From assembly GCF_040939455.1 (NCBI RefSeq), contig NC_134129.1, forward strand, positions 18,146,501-18,210,500: DNA of 64,000 nucleotides, read 5' to 3'. The notes beneath the pieces were generated by a model. It did not search any database. It saw nothing but the letters and a program-made list of their open reading frames with translations, and was not told the DNA's origin. The position numbers were made by a program, and so were the translations under genes. The stretch is from Microcebus murinus. Lineage: Eukaryota > Chordata > Mammalia > Primates > Cheirogaleidae. This document shows positions 38,254-48,870 of the stretch, piece by piece (the stretch's first letter is position 1; each line of letters begins with the position of its first letter).

Positions 38254-38692
38254 TGTTAGAGGCAAGGACCCTCAAAGACCCTCAACTCCCCTATGACTCG
38301 TCCTACGCACGGACTTCGCCCTGGAAAATTCCAGCTGTAGCTCCGAGAAGAATGCATTCCATGACGTGCTGACCACGGGATGCTCCAGGGAGTGCTGACT
38401 GCAATTGTTCCCGACCACCTGCCAGGTTGGAGATGAGTAACCAGTCACAAACAGGATACCGATAAGACGCTGATTGGGGCTGATTAACCCAGACCCAAGC
38501 CTCATCGTCGCCCCACTCTATTTTTTTGTTTCTACTTCCTTGTTTCTGTATGCTTATAAAACCTACTAAGAATCTAAGTAAAGCAGACCTTGACAACCAT
38601 TTGCTTGGTCTCGCTCCTTTCTCTCGCCCATCTCTTTCAGGCACGGTCCCCCTCGCCCCTGCGAGTAACAGAAGGTCCCGCGGGCCGGGACA
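38254..38692 (+). repeat. 3' LTR
   Basis: 439 bp, TGTTAGAGGC to GGGCCGGGACA; 11 substitutions against the 5' LTR, eight of them transitions of the A/G or C/T kind in my hand alignment, no indels. Confidence 0.97.
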
Positions 38693-38697
38693 TTAAC

Positions 38698-39880
38698 TAA
38701 CATGCGTGACTGATATATTATGGCACATCTTGTGTAGGAAAGAAATGTAGGCGTGTAGACCCAAGAGTTCCTTTAGCAGGAAGAGAATGCAAAAGAAAGT
38801 GTTTCCTTTTTTATTTCCTGGATATAATCCAGTCTATGCATGGAAAAAATCTGCAAAACATTTTAACTATCTCCAGAAATTTCCCGAGGCCTTTTCTAGT
38901 TTTCCTCTTTGGTTCTCCCAAAGATCCAACACCCTCACGCCAACCTTTGCCACTGAAAAGCTCACTGAAGCATTTCTTTGGCAACCCTTCTGGGCCATTC
39001 TGCAGGCTTCCAAATTACCTATTTATTTGACCTTTGACCAAGACTGCCTTAACATTCCCCAGGTTGACTTTTAGACAGGCTTCTTCCCCGACTCTAGGGC
39101 CCCAAACTCCATTTTTGTAGAACATCTTTCGAAAACGTGTAATTATAAATATTTCCTCTGCTCCTCTGAGATATAAATCTTTTAAGAAGCCTCTTGCTAG
39201 TTTTATGATTTATGAATGTCTGTCTCAAGAATCTTTGAGCCAACTCTTTGAAATGCAATCATCAAAGGGGACAGCAATCTTATGTCCCGATTTCTGTGGA
39301 AGGTAGAAAGAATTCTAACTTCTGTGGGCATCTTGCTCCAAGCGTTAAAACTCTCTCCTGTCACAAAGACATGAGAAAGTTTAGTTTTCTTTCAGGTCGA
39401 GTCAATTGGTAAACATAGATAATCTTCCTTCTCCTCCTCCTCACCCCCAACACTTAAAAATCCTGTCCTTTGTTCCAGTGGGGTTGAGTTTGGATGGAAT
39501 TCTATCCTCTCTCCCGTATTGCAACAGCTTTGAATAGTCTTCCCCGCCCGTTTAACATTGTCCGATGCAATCTTTGCTGCTTTGACACTTTATCTACCCA
39601 AATCAAGATTCCCATCATAATGGTTGTTCAAATGAAACGTGAAAAGGAAAGCAATCAGACTTCCGTAATTTATACCACATAAATTGCCAATACTCGTCCT
39701 TGAGTGTCCTAGGGGCTTTGATACATTTTTAATAAAACAGCTATCTGTTAATCCACATGTATTTCTGAACTCTTCGCAAGCAATGCAACAGCAAATAATG
39801 TAAATATTCCAGGCAATAGGGCAGAGATATTTTTGGTCAAGGAGACAATTTTGGACTATCCCTTAAGGCGTTATACCCCT
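38698..39880. other. Intergenic, unassigned
   Basis: 1.2 kb with no recognised exon or repeat; the open frames at 38787-39074 and 39494-39682 lack domains. Confidence 0.45.
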
Positions 39881-39884
39881 GATT

Positions 39885-40055
39885 CTCAATTTCAGCTACA
39901 CATTAGAATTACCTAGGGAGTTAAAAGAAATGATCCTGGGTCCCATCCCTAGAGATTCTTATTCCATTTTTGTAGGTGTGAGTTGGTCATAAGGATTTTG
40001 AAAACCTCCTTAGCTAATTCTAATTTGTAGTCATGGTTGTGAATCACTACCTAAG
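39885..40055. mobile_element. MER5-like hAT-Charlie fossil
   Basis: CAGCTACACATTAGAATTAC, CTAGGGAGTT and GGGTCCCATCCCTAGAGATT match the MER5 left half; the right half is more decayed. Confidence 0.7.
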
Positions 40056-40134
40056 CTTTTCATAGATTTTTTTTTCTAATCACTTCTTCTATTTCTGAAT
40101 TCCACAAATACTTTGTCAACGGAAAAAAGTCAAA

Positions 40135-40690
40135 CTGTGTAAAATAATTTTAAAGAGATTTATTCTGGGCCAAATTTGAGGACCATGACCCAGAGCCACT
40201 GCCAAGAGGCCTTGAGCAAGTGGCTTGGTTACAGTTTGGTTTTAAACATTTCAGGGAGATAGGGGTTACAGGTAAAGTCATCAATCAATACATGGAAGGC
40301 ATACATTGGCTTGGCCCGCAAAGGTGGGACATCTTGAAAGGAAGGGGTGCTTACGGATTGTAGGTGAGTTTAAAGATTCTTTGGCTTGTAACTGGTTAAA
40401 GACATGAAGCTTTGTCTAAAGGATTGGAATGTTTCAACATAAGGAGCTGTGATCAGAGATAAGCCAGGGGACATAGGTTTGTTGTATAAATTGAGGACCT
40501 GCAGGTGTGTCTTGCATTCTCTTAGGCCTCCTCATGGGTTACAAAGGATGTCCCCAAGAAGGGAGGGGGGGATGATGAGGCCTGTCTGACCTCTCTCCTC
40601 CTGGCAGACAATTTAATTTTAGGATATTCCTTTGTCCACGAGGGGGTCCATTCAGTCAGCCAGTGGGGAGGGGGGGTGAGCCTTAAAATT
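40135..40690 (+). repeat. LTR-like interspersed repeat, unnamed
   Basis: TTATTCTGGGCCAAATTTGA, TTGGTTTTAAACATTTCAGG, CAATCAATACATGGAAGGCA and AAGGTGGGACATCTTGAAAG resemble a known primate/mammal repeat that I cannot name. Confidence 0.5.
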
Positions 40691-41430
40691 TTATTTTAGT
40701 TCACAACTTATTGGGAATCAGCTTTGTGCCAAACACTGTCTAGATAACTAAAATGGCCGTGCCATGGCCGCGGCATTTCAAGGAGCTTTCCAGAACGATG
40801 GGAAAGTCGGAATGTAAATAAATAGCTGCAATGCCATAGGGCTCTAAGAGAAGTGTATTCAAAGAGTTATGAAAACACACGTGAGGCAGCACCTAAAATT
40901 CTCTGGGAATCGTGTCTGAATTCTTTAGGCCAACTAGCTAGTGAGTGAGGAGAGGTGCAGGAGGAGGGAGAGAAGATTCTAGGCCAAGTAAACAAAAGGA
41001 ACAAAAGCTCAGGATCAGGAAACCCACCATTCTCTAAATGTTCCACAGGCCTTTGTTATTGCTGCTACTGTTGTTGTGACAACATTTGGTCTCAGTTGAC
41101 TAGCCCTCTTGGTTAGTAAGGGGTCACATTTGCATTTTCCAGACGGTGATTTTTTTCTACAAAATTTTGTCCAAATCAGTGGATCTCAACATCGGTTCAC
41201 ATTAAAATCATTTTTTTCATCTGGGGTGTTTTGTAAAAAACAACAGAAGAACATGGGTTGGTGTTCTACCCTCAAAGAGAGTTTGATATCACTGGTCTGA
41301 CGGGTGGGGTCTGGCTATTGTATTTTTTTAAGCTCCCCACGTGATTGACCACAAACAGGCATACAGGCCATGTGTGTGGGGGGAGGGGCATGGTGATGGT
41401 TGCATTCCTGTATAAATTTAGTAAATCTCA
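40691..41430. repeat. Intergenic; MER5-like trace at about 41160-41420
   Basis: ATCAGTGGATCTCAACATCG, the doubled GTTCTACCCTC-type middle and AAGCTCCCCACGTGATTG suggest a decayed hAT-Charlie. The rest is unassigned. Confidence 0.45.
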
Positions 41431-41440
41431 CCGACCTGGA

Positions 41441-41629
41441 TTTTTTTTAATTTTTTTTCTCTCTCTCTATTTTTTAGTTGGCCAATTAATTTCTTTCTAT
41501 TTTTAGTAGAGATGGGGGGGGGGTTCTTGATCTTGCTCAGGCTGGTTTCGAACTCCTGACCTTAAGCGATTCTCCCGCCTCGGCCTCCCAGAGTGCTAGG
41601 ATTACAGGCGTGAGCCACCGCGCCCGGCC
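41441..41629 (-). mobile_element. Free left Alu monomer (lemur type)
   Basis: Left monomer and linker only, ending in an A-rich tract with (GA)n. CCGACCTGGATTTT and CCGACCTGTATTTT flank it (41431-41444 and 41632-41645), the first overlapping the tail. Confidence 0.88.
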
Positions 41630-41707
41630 CTCCGACCTGTATTTTAAATGGTATATTTTTATGGTGTCTAAATTATTATTAAAGCCATTTAAAAAAACCA
41701 GAAGCAT

Positions 41708-41891
41708 GGCCGGGCGCGGTGGCTCACGCCTGTCATCCTAGCACTCTGGGAGGCTGAGGTGGGAGGATCGCTCAAGGTCAGGAGTTCGAGACCAGCTTGA
41801 GAAAGAGCGAGACCCCGTCTCTACTAAAAATAGAAAGAATAGAAAGAAATTAATTAGCCAACTAAAAAATAATAATAATAATATAAAAAAC
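41708..41891 (+). mobile_element. Free left Alu monomer (lemur type)
   Basis: Left monomer and linker, ending in (AAT)n and A-rich text instead of a right monomer. The linker has a duplicated AGAAAGAAT. No clear target duplication. Confidence 0.82.
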
Positions 41892-41911
41892 AACAACTCA
41901 AAAGCGTTGCA

Positions 41912-42249
41912 CATTTTTTTTTTTTTTTTGAGACAGAGTCTCGCTTTGTCGCCCAGGCTAGAGTGAGTGCCATGGCGTCAGCCTAGCTCACAGCAACCTC
42001 CAACTCCTGGGTTCAAGCAATCCTCCTGCCTCAGCCTCTCGACTAGCTGGGACTACAGGCATGCGCCACCATGCCCAGATAATTTATATATATATATATA
42101 TTAGTTGGCCAATTAATTTCTTTCTATTTATAGTAGAGACGGGGTCTCGCTCTTGCTCAGGCTGGTTTTGAACTCCTGAACTTGAGTGATCCGCCCGCCT
42201 CGGCCTCCCAGAGTGCTAGGATTACAGGCGTGAGCCACCGCGCCTGGCC
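41912..42249 (-). mobile_element. Alu (lemur type)
   Basis: Full dimer flanked by AAAAGCGTTGCACATTT on both sides, a 17-bp duplication. Confidence 0.96.
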
Positions 42250-42580
42250 AAAAGCGTTGCACATTTAAAGTGAAAAATCAATCACCCCAACATTCCCTGG
42301 GTCGACTAATGTGTTTCTTTGATTAAGAACCACTGGCTGAGATCCTAACAGCTCACAGATGTGGGGTTTCTCAGTACAGGGATTAGAAGGGGTGACAGCT
42401 GAGAGGAGGGAGGTCGGTCTTACAGGCACAGAACCTTCATCAGAAAGATGAGTTGCGTACTTGGTATGCCATTAAAAAGAACGCCAATCTCCAAGGACAT
42501 GGTGTGTATTACATCTTACTCCAAAATGGCAGTTCACTGGAGTATTTCACTTTAACACAGCAATTTCAGAGCTCTTTTAT
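42250..42580. other. Intergenic, unassigned
   Basis: Nothing recognised. Confidence 0.4.
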
Positions 42581-42904
<324 letters not shown>

Positions 42905-44748
42905 ACAGAGCTCTTAATATATTGTCCTTTTTAGTGCCACACTGAAATAACTGTTACGTGCTATCTCTATTTCCGTTTATAAATCAAAATACCCATTCAT
43001 TTCAAAGATCTCTTTAATGGAGATCTCAGGTGGCTCAAGCTACAAGAATAATTTTTTTTTACCAAAAAAATGAAATAAAGAGGTGTTAACATTTCTGAAT
43101 TACACATAAATCTCTAAAAGAAAGACAAAGGCCTTCAGTTTATTAAGTTCATTCACCAGAATGAAAGTGAGACACTTATCCAACTACTTCTGAGGTTTTC
43201 ATAGGCAGCCAAATCTGTCTAGGTTTATACAGACAAGATTAAACTCAACACCTGCCAAAGCTTTGCCAATTAGCCATTCATAACTTCTTTTAATGCAATA
43301 GAACCAATGACAATTTAAATATTTAAATTTAAATGTTTCCTGTACGGTTGACATTTAAATATTTCCTGTACGGTTACAATTTCACAATTAAACTCATTGG
43401 AACATGAAGTTCCTTTTCCTCTCAATAGTTTCTGAGCAGGAATAATTTTACATGGACTGCAGTACAAATAACTAATCACATAACTATTGCAACACATCTA
43501 ATTAAGGTGAACAAATTAGTCAACTTCAAGTCATAGGGTAGCCTGAAAAGCAGGTTCGAATTGAGAAAATAAATGTGAAAAGGACAATTCTTTTTTTATT
43601 AAAGAGTGACATAAACTCTGAATAATGAGTTAACGCCTTTGCTTTATTCTTAGAATATTTGTCAGAAATTGTAACTACTGAAAATAATGTGGCCATTTCA
43701 TAGGTAGTAAAAGTATGTAGCCCCAGAATTTGGGGGGAAAAAAAGTTTTTTCATCTGAAGTTAACTACTAAAATTCAACCCATAATGATGGGGAGTATTA
43801 ATTCCCAGAATTATTCTGTGAAACAGAAGTTCTGATATTTCCTAAATGTTGGTCAAGGGTCCATTTGAAGTAATTATAAGAGTATGGCATCTAGTAAAAA
43901 GGAGAGTCAAAGAAACAGAGGTTTTCTTTTTATTGCACAGTTGAGAAGAATACTTTGTTCTTTATTTAGCAAGAAATATCCCTGGAATAAAAAAAAAAAG
44001 ATAATTAGGTCATAACAATTTAAGAAAACATATTTTAGGTCTCTCCCATTTTCTTTCATTCAATCTTATATTCACCGAGCATCACTGTGGTCTACAATTT
44101 GATTGCCTAAAGGAATTCGTGGACCAAGAAAGAGCATCCTAAAATGACACAATTCCTATTCTGTGACATACTGGTTTATCGATCAGTCTCTGGAGTGTTT
44201 GGTTACAGTGAGTCAGTCTCTTCTGAATGAAAGGATGAGATCAAGTTTGGGGACCTAAAAAGCTGAAAACCAGACTCTCACTTCTGATAATTCTGAATTG
44301 GTATAATTCTAAACAATTGCTGAACAACCAGCGAGCCAGGGTTGCCTCCTTAACTTTTCTCAGATATAACTGCTAGGATTATAGATTTTTAATCTAACCT
44401 GATTGTAGCAATAAAATGAAAAGGGGTTGATTGGATTATCAGCCTCTCAGATTTTCCTTTTCTCTACAAATATATAAATATGAAGCAATACTCCTTTTAG
44501 GCAGGTGCAAGATGTTAGTTGGATCCCAGTTTTATATTTTGCTGGTAGTAGCAGCAAGCTGTCAAGCATGATGGCTCTTCATGAAAATGTGAAAGAGAAT
44601 TGTTTGCAGTGTTGATATCTCTTCTAGTGAGAATTCTCATTTGTCTTTAAAAGGCATGATTGTGGTAGAGACAATCAGATGTTTACTAAATTTTGTTTCT
44701 TTCCCTTCTGGGCACATAGCTAAACTATGTTTACAAAATTCCCTTATG
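42905..44748. other. Intergenic, unassigned
   Basis: 1.8 kb of AT-rich DNA without recognised repeat. A short direct repeat, TTTCCTGTACGGTT, occurs twice 26 bp apart at about 43335-43375. Confidence 0.5.
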
Positions 44749-44892
44749 GGCCGGGTGTGGTGGCTCACGCCTGTAATCCTAGCACTCTGGGAGGCCGAGG
44801 CGGGCGGATTGCTCAAGGTCAGGAGTTCGAGACCAGCCTGAGCAAGAGCGAGACCCGTCTCTACTATAAATAGAAAGAAATTAATTGGCCAA

Positions 44893-44942
<50 letters not shown>

Positions 44943-45097
44943 GCAGAGCATGGTGGCGCATGCCTGTAGTCCCAGCTACTCGGGAGGCTGAGGCAGGAGG
45001 ATCACTTGAGCCCAGGAGTCTGAGGTTGCTGTGAGCGAGGCTGACGCCACGGCACTCACTCTAGCCTGGGCAACAGAGTGAGACTCTGTCTCAAAAA
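44749..45097 (+). mobile_element. Alu (lemur type) with (AT)n expansion
   Basis: The linker's ATATAT has grown to about 21 AT units (44896-44937). No clean target duplication seen. Confidence 0.94.
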
Positions 45098-45535
45098 AAA
45101 TTAAATAAGTAAAATGTGTGGTTGGCTTTTTGGTTGTCAGGAGGCTGGAAATGTAGGGATTCATCTTATGCAGTGCCTATGACAACACGGAAGGCAGGCT
45201 CCACGACAACTGAGACAGCAGCTCTAGACGATGGGTGAAGAACAGATGATCATTCGTGTAATCGGTGGCGCTTGGTGGCATTTAGCAAGATGTTGTAGGA
45301 AGAGGATGAGTTCAGGTAGGATTTGACTGGTTTAAAAGCAAAACCAAAAGGGAATCATTAGAGCCATGATTTATCATAACTATCTTAAAATATTTAAGAT
45401 ATTTTAAAGAAAATTTTGAATGGAAAACACCAAGTAAAAGAAGAAAATCAAAATCACCTATATTTTCCAAATAAAAGATAACCATTTCTAAAATTTTACA
45501 TATTCTTCTGTCCAGGTATTTGCACACTATACATA

Positions 45536-45569
<34 letters not shown>

Positions 45570-46490
45570 TGGAGCCCACCAGGGCTCAAACAGTACAAAT
45601 AGATTTGAAACGTAACGTTTTACCCAAAAGTTACTGTGAACGAGTTTACACTCTATCCAATATTTTCCTATAAAGAAGACTATCTTGTGGATTTATTTTC
45701 TGTTGTACCATAATTTATTAAGCCAATAACATTACTAGTTATTTGCTATTGCAAACAATACATACACGAATATTCTCAGAGCCGAATATTACATGCCTAT
45801 GTATTTCTAAAAGTAGAATTTCTAGTCAAAAAGCACATACACTTCCAACACCTTATAAATGTAATCACAACTCTCCAGAAAAATTTCACTAAGCTGTATT
45901 GCCAACAGCAACATGTGAGAATGCCTGTTTTTTTTTTTCAAATTTTCACTATTATTTTATAATTTTGCTTTTTAATCTTTGCCATTGAGATCGTAAGCAT
46001 AACCCAAGACCACGGACTTTAACAGACATGGGGGATGCAAATGAAGTCACGTTAACTACAATGTCTATATTAGTTAGGATTAGGTCAAGTGACAGTGCCA
46101 GGAAGCTGAAAGAACTGAGATAAAGTACACCAACATTTCACATAGATGCCCAGGTAAGCCGTCCTGGACTGACACGGTGTCAGGTCTGGATTCTACAACA
46201 CCATACACCTTCACGCCATCCTGTTGCCCCTTCTGCACTTGGCCCATGGCCTCCTGTCCCAAAATGGCATCCTTTGAGATCTTGGAAGCAGGATGGAAGC
46301 AGAAATAAAGAAGAGAAAGCAAGTGGCACACTTGGGTTCTTCCTTAGATAACAGGCTCCTAGAATTGCTACAAAAGACTCCCACTTTGGTCCCATCGGCC
46401 AGCACTTGGCAACTGGCTACCCCAGATGCAACGGAGCCTGGGAAATGTAGCCAGTCCTCTCTCGGGAAAACTTGTGCCCAGGTGAAAACT
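45098..46490. repeat. Intergenic; (CA)n and old L1-type trace
   Basis: (AC)n at 45539-45566. About 45780-45940 (CTAAAAGTAGAATTTCTAGT, CAACAGCAACATGTGAGAAT) reads like an old L1M 3' region. The rest is unassigned. Confidence 0.5.
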
Positions 46491-46499
46491 CTACCACTG

Positions 46500-46716
46500 T
46501 GGAGAAAGGAGAGTGTATTAGCTGCCATAACAAGTTCCACAAACAGAGTGGCTTCCATACTGTGAGAAATCTACTGTCTCACAGTCCTGGAGGCTAGAGG
46601 TCAACGATCAAGGTCATGGGCAGGGTTGGTTCCTTCCAAAGGCTAAGAAGGAAGGATCTGCTTCAGGCCTCTCCTCTTGGCTTGTAGATGGCTATCTTCT
46701 TCATCATCTTCCTTCC
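46500..46716 (+). repeat. Old interspersed repeat, left part
   Basis: TTAGCTGCCATAACAAGTTC, TCTCACAGTCCTGGAGGCTA and CTCTTGGCTTGTAGATGG; continues at 47450 after the pogo-like insertion. Related to 20580-20905. Confidence 0.65.
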
Positions 46717-46718
46717 TA

Positions 46719-47447
46719 CCGTGTTTCCCAGAAAATAAGATGGGGTCTTATATTAATTTTTCCTTAAGAAGACACCTAGGGCTTATTTTCAGGGGATGTG
46801 TTATTTTTTTTAAGGACGGTACAACCATCTACATTTATTCAAATAGAGTGAAGTCGTCTTCTTCTGGAATATCATCATCACTCTCCAAACCCTGAATCCC
46901 ATCCTGAATGTCTTGTGACTCTGTTTCCTTTAGAACCACTGGCCCCGATCTCTCCTGTGGAGCACTAGAGCTCTCACGGGGCAGATGAGAAGGGCTGCTC
47001 GTGTTCTCTCCCGCTCCGCGACGACATGCAGGGGTTGTGCAGATGCGCTGCGCAGCCACACCCATCACTAGGGCTTATTTTCACAGCCACGCCCATCACC
47101 AGGGCTGATTTTGATAGCCACGCCCACCACTAGGACCGATTTTTCATAGCCACGCCCATCACTAGGGCTGATTTTCATGGCCACGCCCATCACTAGGGCT
47201 GATTTTGATAGCCACGCCCATCACTAGGGCTGATTTTCATGGCCACGCCCATCACTAGGGCTGATTTTGATAGCCACGCCCACCACTAGGACTGATTTTT
47301 CATAGCCACGCCCATCACTAGGGCTGATTTTCATAGCCACGCCCATCACTAGGGCTGTTTTTCGGGGTAGGGCTTCTATTACACAAATGCTTAGAAATCC
47401 TGCTAGGGCTTATTTTATGGGGACGTCTTATTTTTGGGGAAACACGG
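46719..47447 (-). mobile_element. pogo/mariner-like DNA transposon remnant, copy 2
   Basis: Ends CCGTGTTTCCCAGAAAATAA and its inverse TTATTTTTGGGGAAACACGG, with TA on each side (46717-46718, 47448-47449). It splits an old repeat cleanly, which confirms both borders and the TA target. On the minus strand 47068-46835 encodes 77 residues ending ESDDDIPEEDDFTLFE, nearly the same as in copy 1. About ten 31-bp units fill 47040-47370. Confidence 0.85.
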
Positions 47448-47449
47448 TA

Positions 47450-47650
47450 TGTGCATCTCCTTGTTCAAATTTCCCCTTTTCAGAAGGACAGCAGTCATAT
47501 TTGATCATGGCCAGCCTCATGGCCTTGCTTCCACTTACTTACCTGTTGAAGACTCTGTCTCCAAATAAGGTCACACTCTAAGGTCCTGTCGTTGAGAACT
47601 TCAACAATGAATTTTGAGGGGACACCTTTCAACCCGTAAGAAAGAGCAGA
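47450..47650 (+). repeat. Old interspersed repeat, right part
   Basis: GAAGACTCTGTCTCCAAATA, AGGTCACACTCTAAGGTCCT and GAACTTCAACAATGAATTTT continue the repeat interrupted at 46716. Confidence 0.65.
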
Positions 47651-47708
47651 GATATTGGGGGATCATTAGCAGTCTCTGCCACAATACCCAAATTAAGAAT
47701 GCTCTCTT

Positions 47709-48047
47709 GGCCGGGTGCAGTGGCTCACCCCTGTAATCCTGGCACTCTGGGAGGCCGAGGAGGACGGATTGGTCGAGGTCAGGAGTCCAAAACCAGCCTG
47801 AGCGAGACCCCATCTCTACCAAAAATAGAAAGAAATTAATTGACCAACTAAAAATGTATATAGAAAAAATTAGCTGGGCATGGTGGCACATGCCTGTAGT
47901 CCCAGCTACTCGGGAGGCTGAGGCAGGAGGATCACTTGAGCTCAGGAGTTTGAGGTTGCTGTGAGCTAGGGTGACGCCACGGCACTCTAGTCTGGGCAAC
48001 ACAGTGAGACTCTGTCTCAAAAAAAAAAAAAGAAAAAGAAAAAAAAA
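47709..48047 (+). mobile_element. Alu (lemur type)
   Basis: Full dimer; AGAATGCT precedes it and recurs after the tail. The 170-residue minus-strand frame at 47601-48113 is a translation of this Alu. Confidence 0.94.
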
Positions 48048-48354
48048 GAATGCTTTCAGCTTGTATCCAAGTGATTTGTGAACTTTCCTCCATTTCTCTC
48101 CCACCCAAGTCAATTATTTATGGAAGTTCACAGGGATGAATCAGCTCCATTTCTTTCTTTACCATTTCTTATTAAGGTTCCTCACCTGGCCCACCTGTCT
48201 GCTGCTCACAGGTGGCTTTGGGTCTGTGGTCCAGGGTGTGTGCACATGTGCAAATGAGTCTCACTTGTCCCCAAGGGCTCCACATGGGCACTACTTATGT
48301 CCCAAGTAATGCACTACTGCTAAAAATAACAGTTAACCTTTACTGTAAACAAAC
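48048..48354. other. Intergenic, unassigned
   Basis: Nothing recognised. Confidence 0.4.
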
Positions 48355-48690
48355 TTTTTTTTTTTTTTTTGAGACAGATTTTACTCTGTTGCCTGGGTTA
48401 GAGTTCTGTGATGTCAGCCTAGCTCATAGCAACTTCAAACTCCTGGGCTCAAGCGATCCTCCTGCCTCAGCTTCCCGAGTAGCTGGGACTATAGGCATGT
48501 GCCACCATGCCCGGCTAATTTTTTCTATATATATATATTTAGTTGGCCAATTAATTTCTTTCTATTTTTAGTAGAGACGGGGTCTTTCTCTTGCTCAGGC
48601 TGGTCTTCAGCTCCTGAACTTGAACGATCGTCCCACCTCGGCCTCCCAGAGTTGCTAGGATTACACAGGCGTGAGCCACCGCGCCCGGCC
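48355..48690 (-). mobile_element. Alu (lemur type)
   Basis: Full dimer; flanks TACTGTAAACAAACT and TACTGTCACCAAACT are the duplication with two changes. Confidence 0.94.
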
Positions 48691-48709
48691 TACTGTCACC
48701 AAACTAAAT

Positions 48710-48870
48710 TCTAAGTGCCATGCTTAACACTTTATATGCATTATTTTATTTGAGCTTCAAAATAACTTTATTAGTTAAGTGATAGTTTTAATTTTCATCT
48801 TCAGTAAAGGAAACTTAGGCATGGGGGGTTTACCCAACTTGCCCAAGGTCATGATCTTAGCTCCAGAATA
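48710..48870 (+). repeat. MIR SINE
   Basis: TAACACTTTATATGCATTAT, AAAGGAAACTTAGGCATGGG and ACTTGCCCAAGGTCATGATC follow MIR. Confidence 0.7.

Larger units (their letters stand above)
32833..38692 (+). mobile_element. Endogenous retrovirus, beta-type core with gamma-type env, defective
   Basis: The 5860-bp provirus runs LTR, primer site, gag fragment, pro, pol fragments, env, CTE-like region, polypurine tract, LTR, in plus orientation. TTAAC flanks it on both sides (32828-32832 and 38693-38697), and the LTRs begin TGTTAG and end CA. The primer site is complementary to tRNA-Lys1,2, which with the G-patch after protease points to betaretroviruses. Env resembles MLV/FeLV/GALV-type envelopes. Most of gag after matrix and the RT-thumb/RNase H/integrase-N-terminus region are missing. 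Stops and frameshifts occur in pro, pol and env. The 11 LTR differences in 439 bp (2.5%) suggest an insertion a few million years old. It cannot encode a working virus. Confidence 0.97.

Noticed and set aside
47601..48113. 170-residue minus-strand open frame
   Set aside because: It is the translation of an Alu ([24 protein letters not shown] wording). The same applies to 29113-29505, 21140-21482, 50490-50762, 52642-53001, 56512-56760 and 63511-63801.
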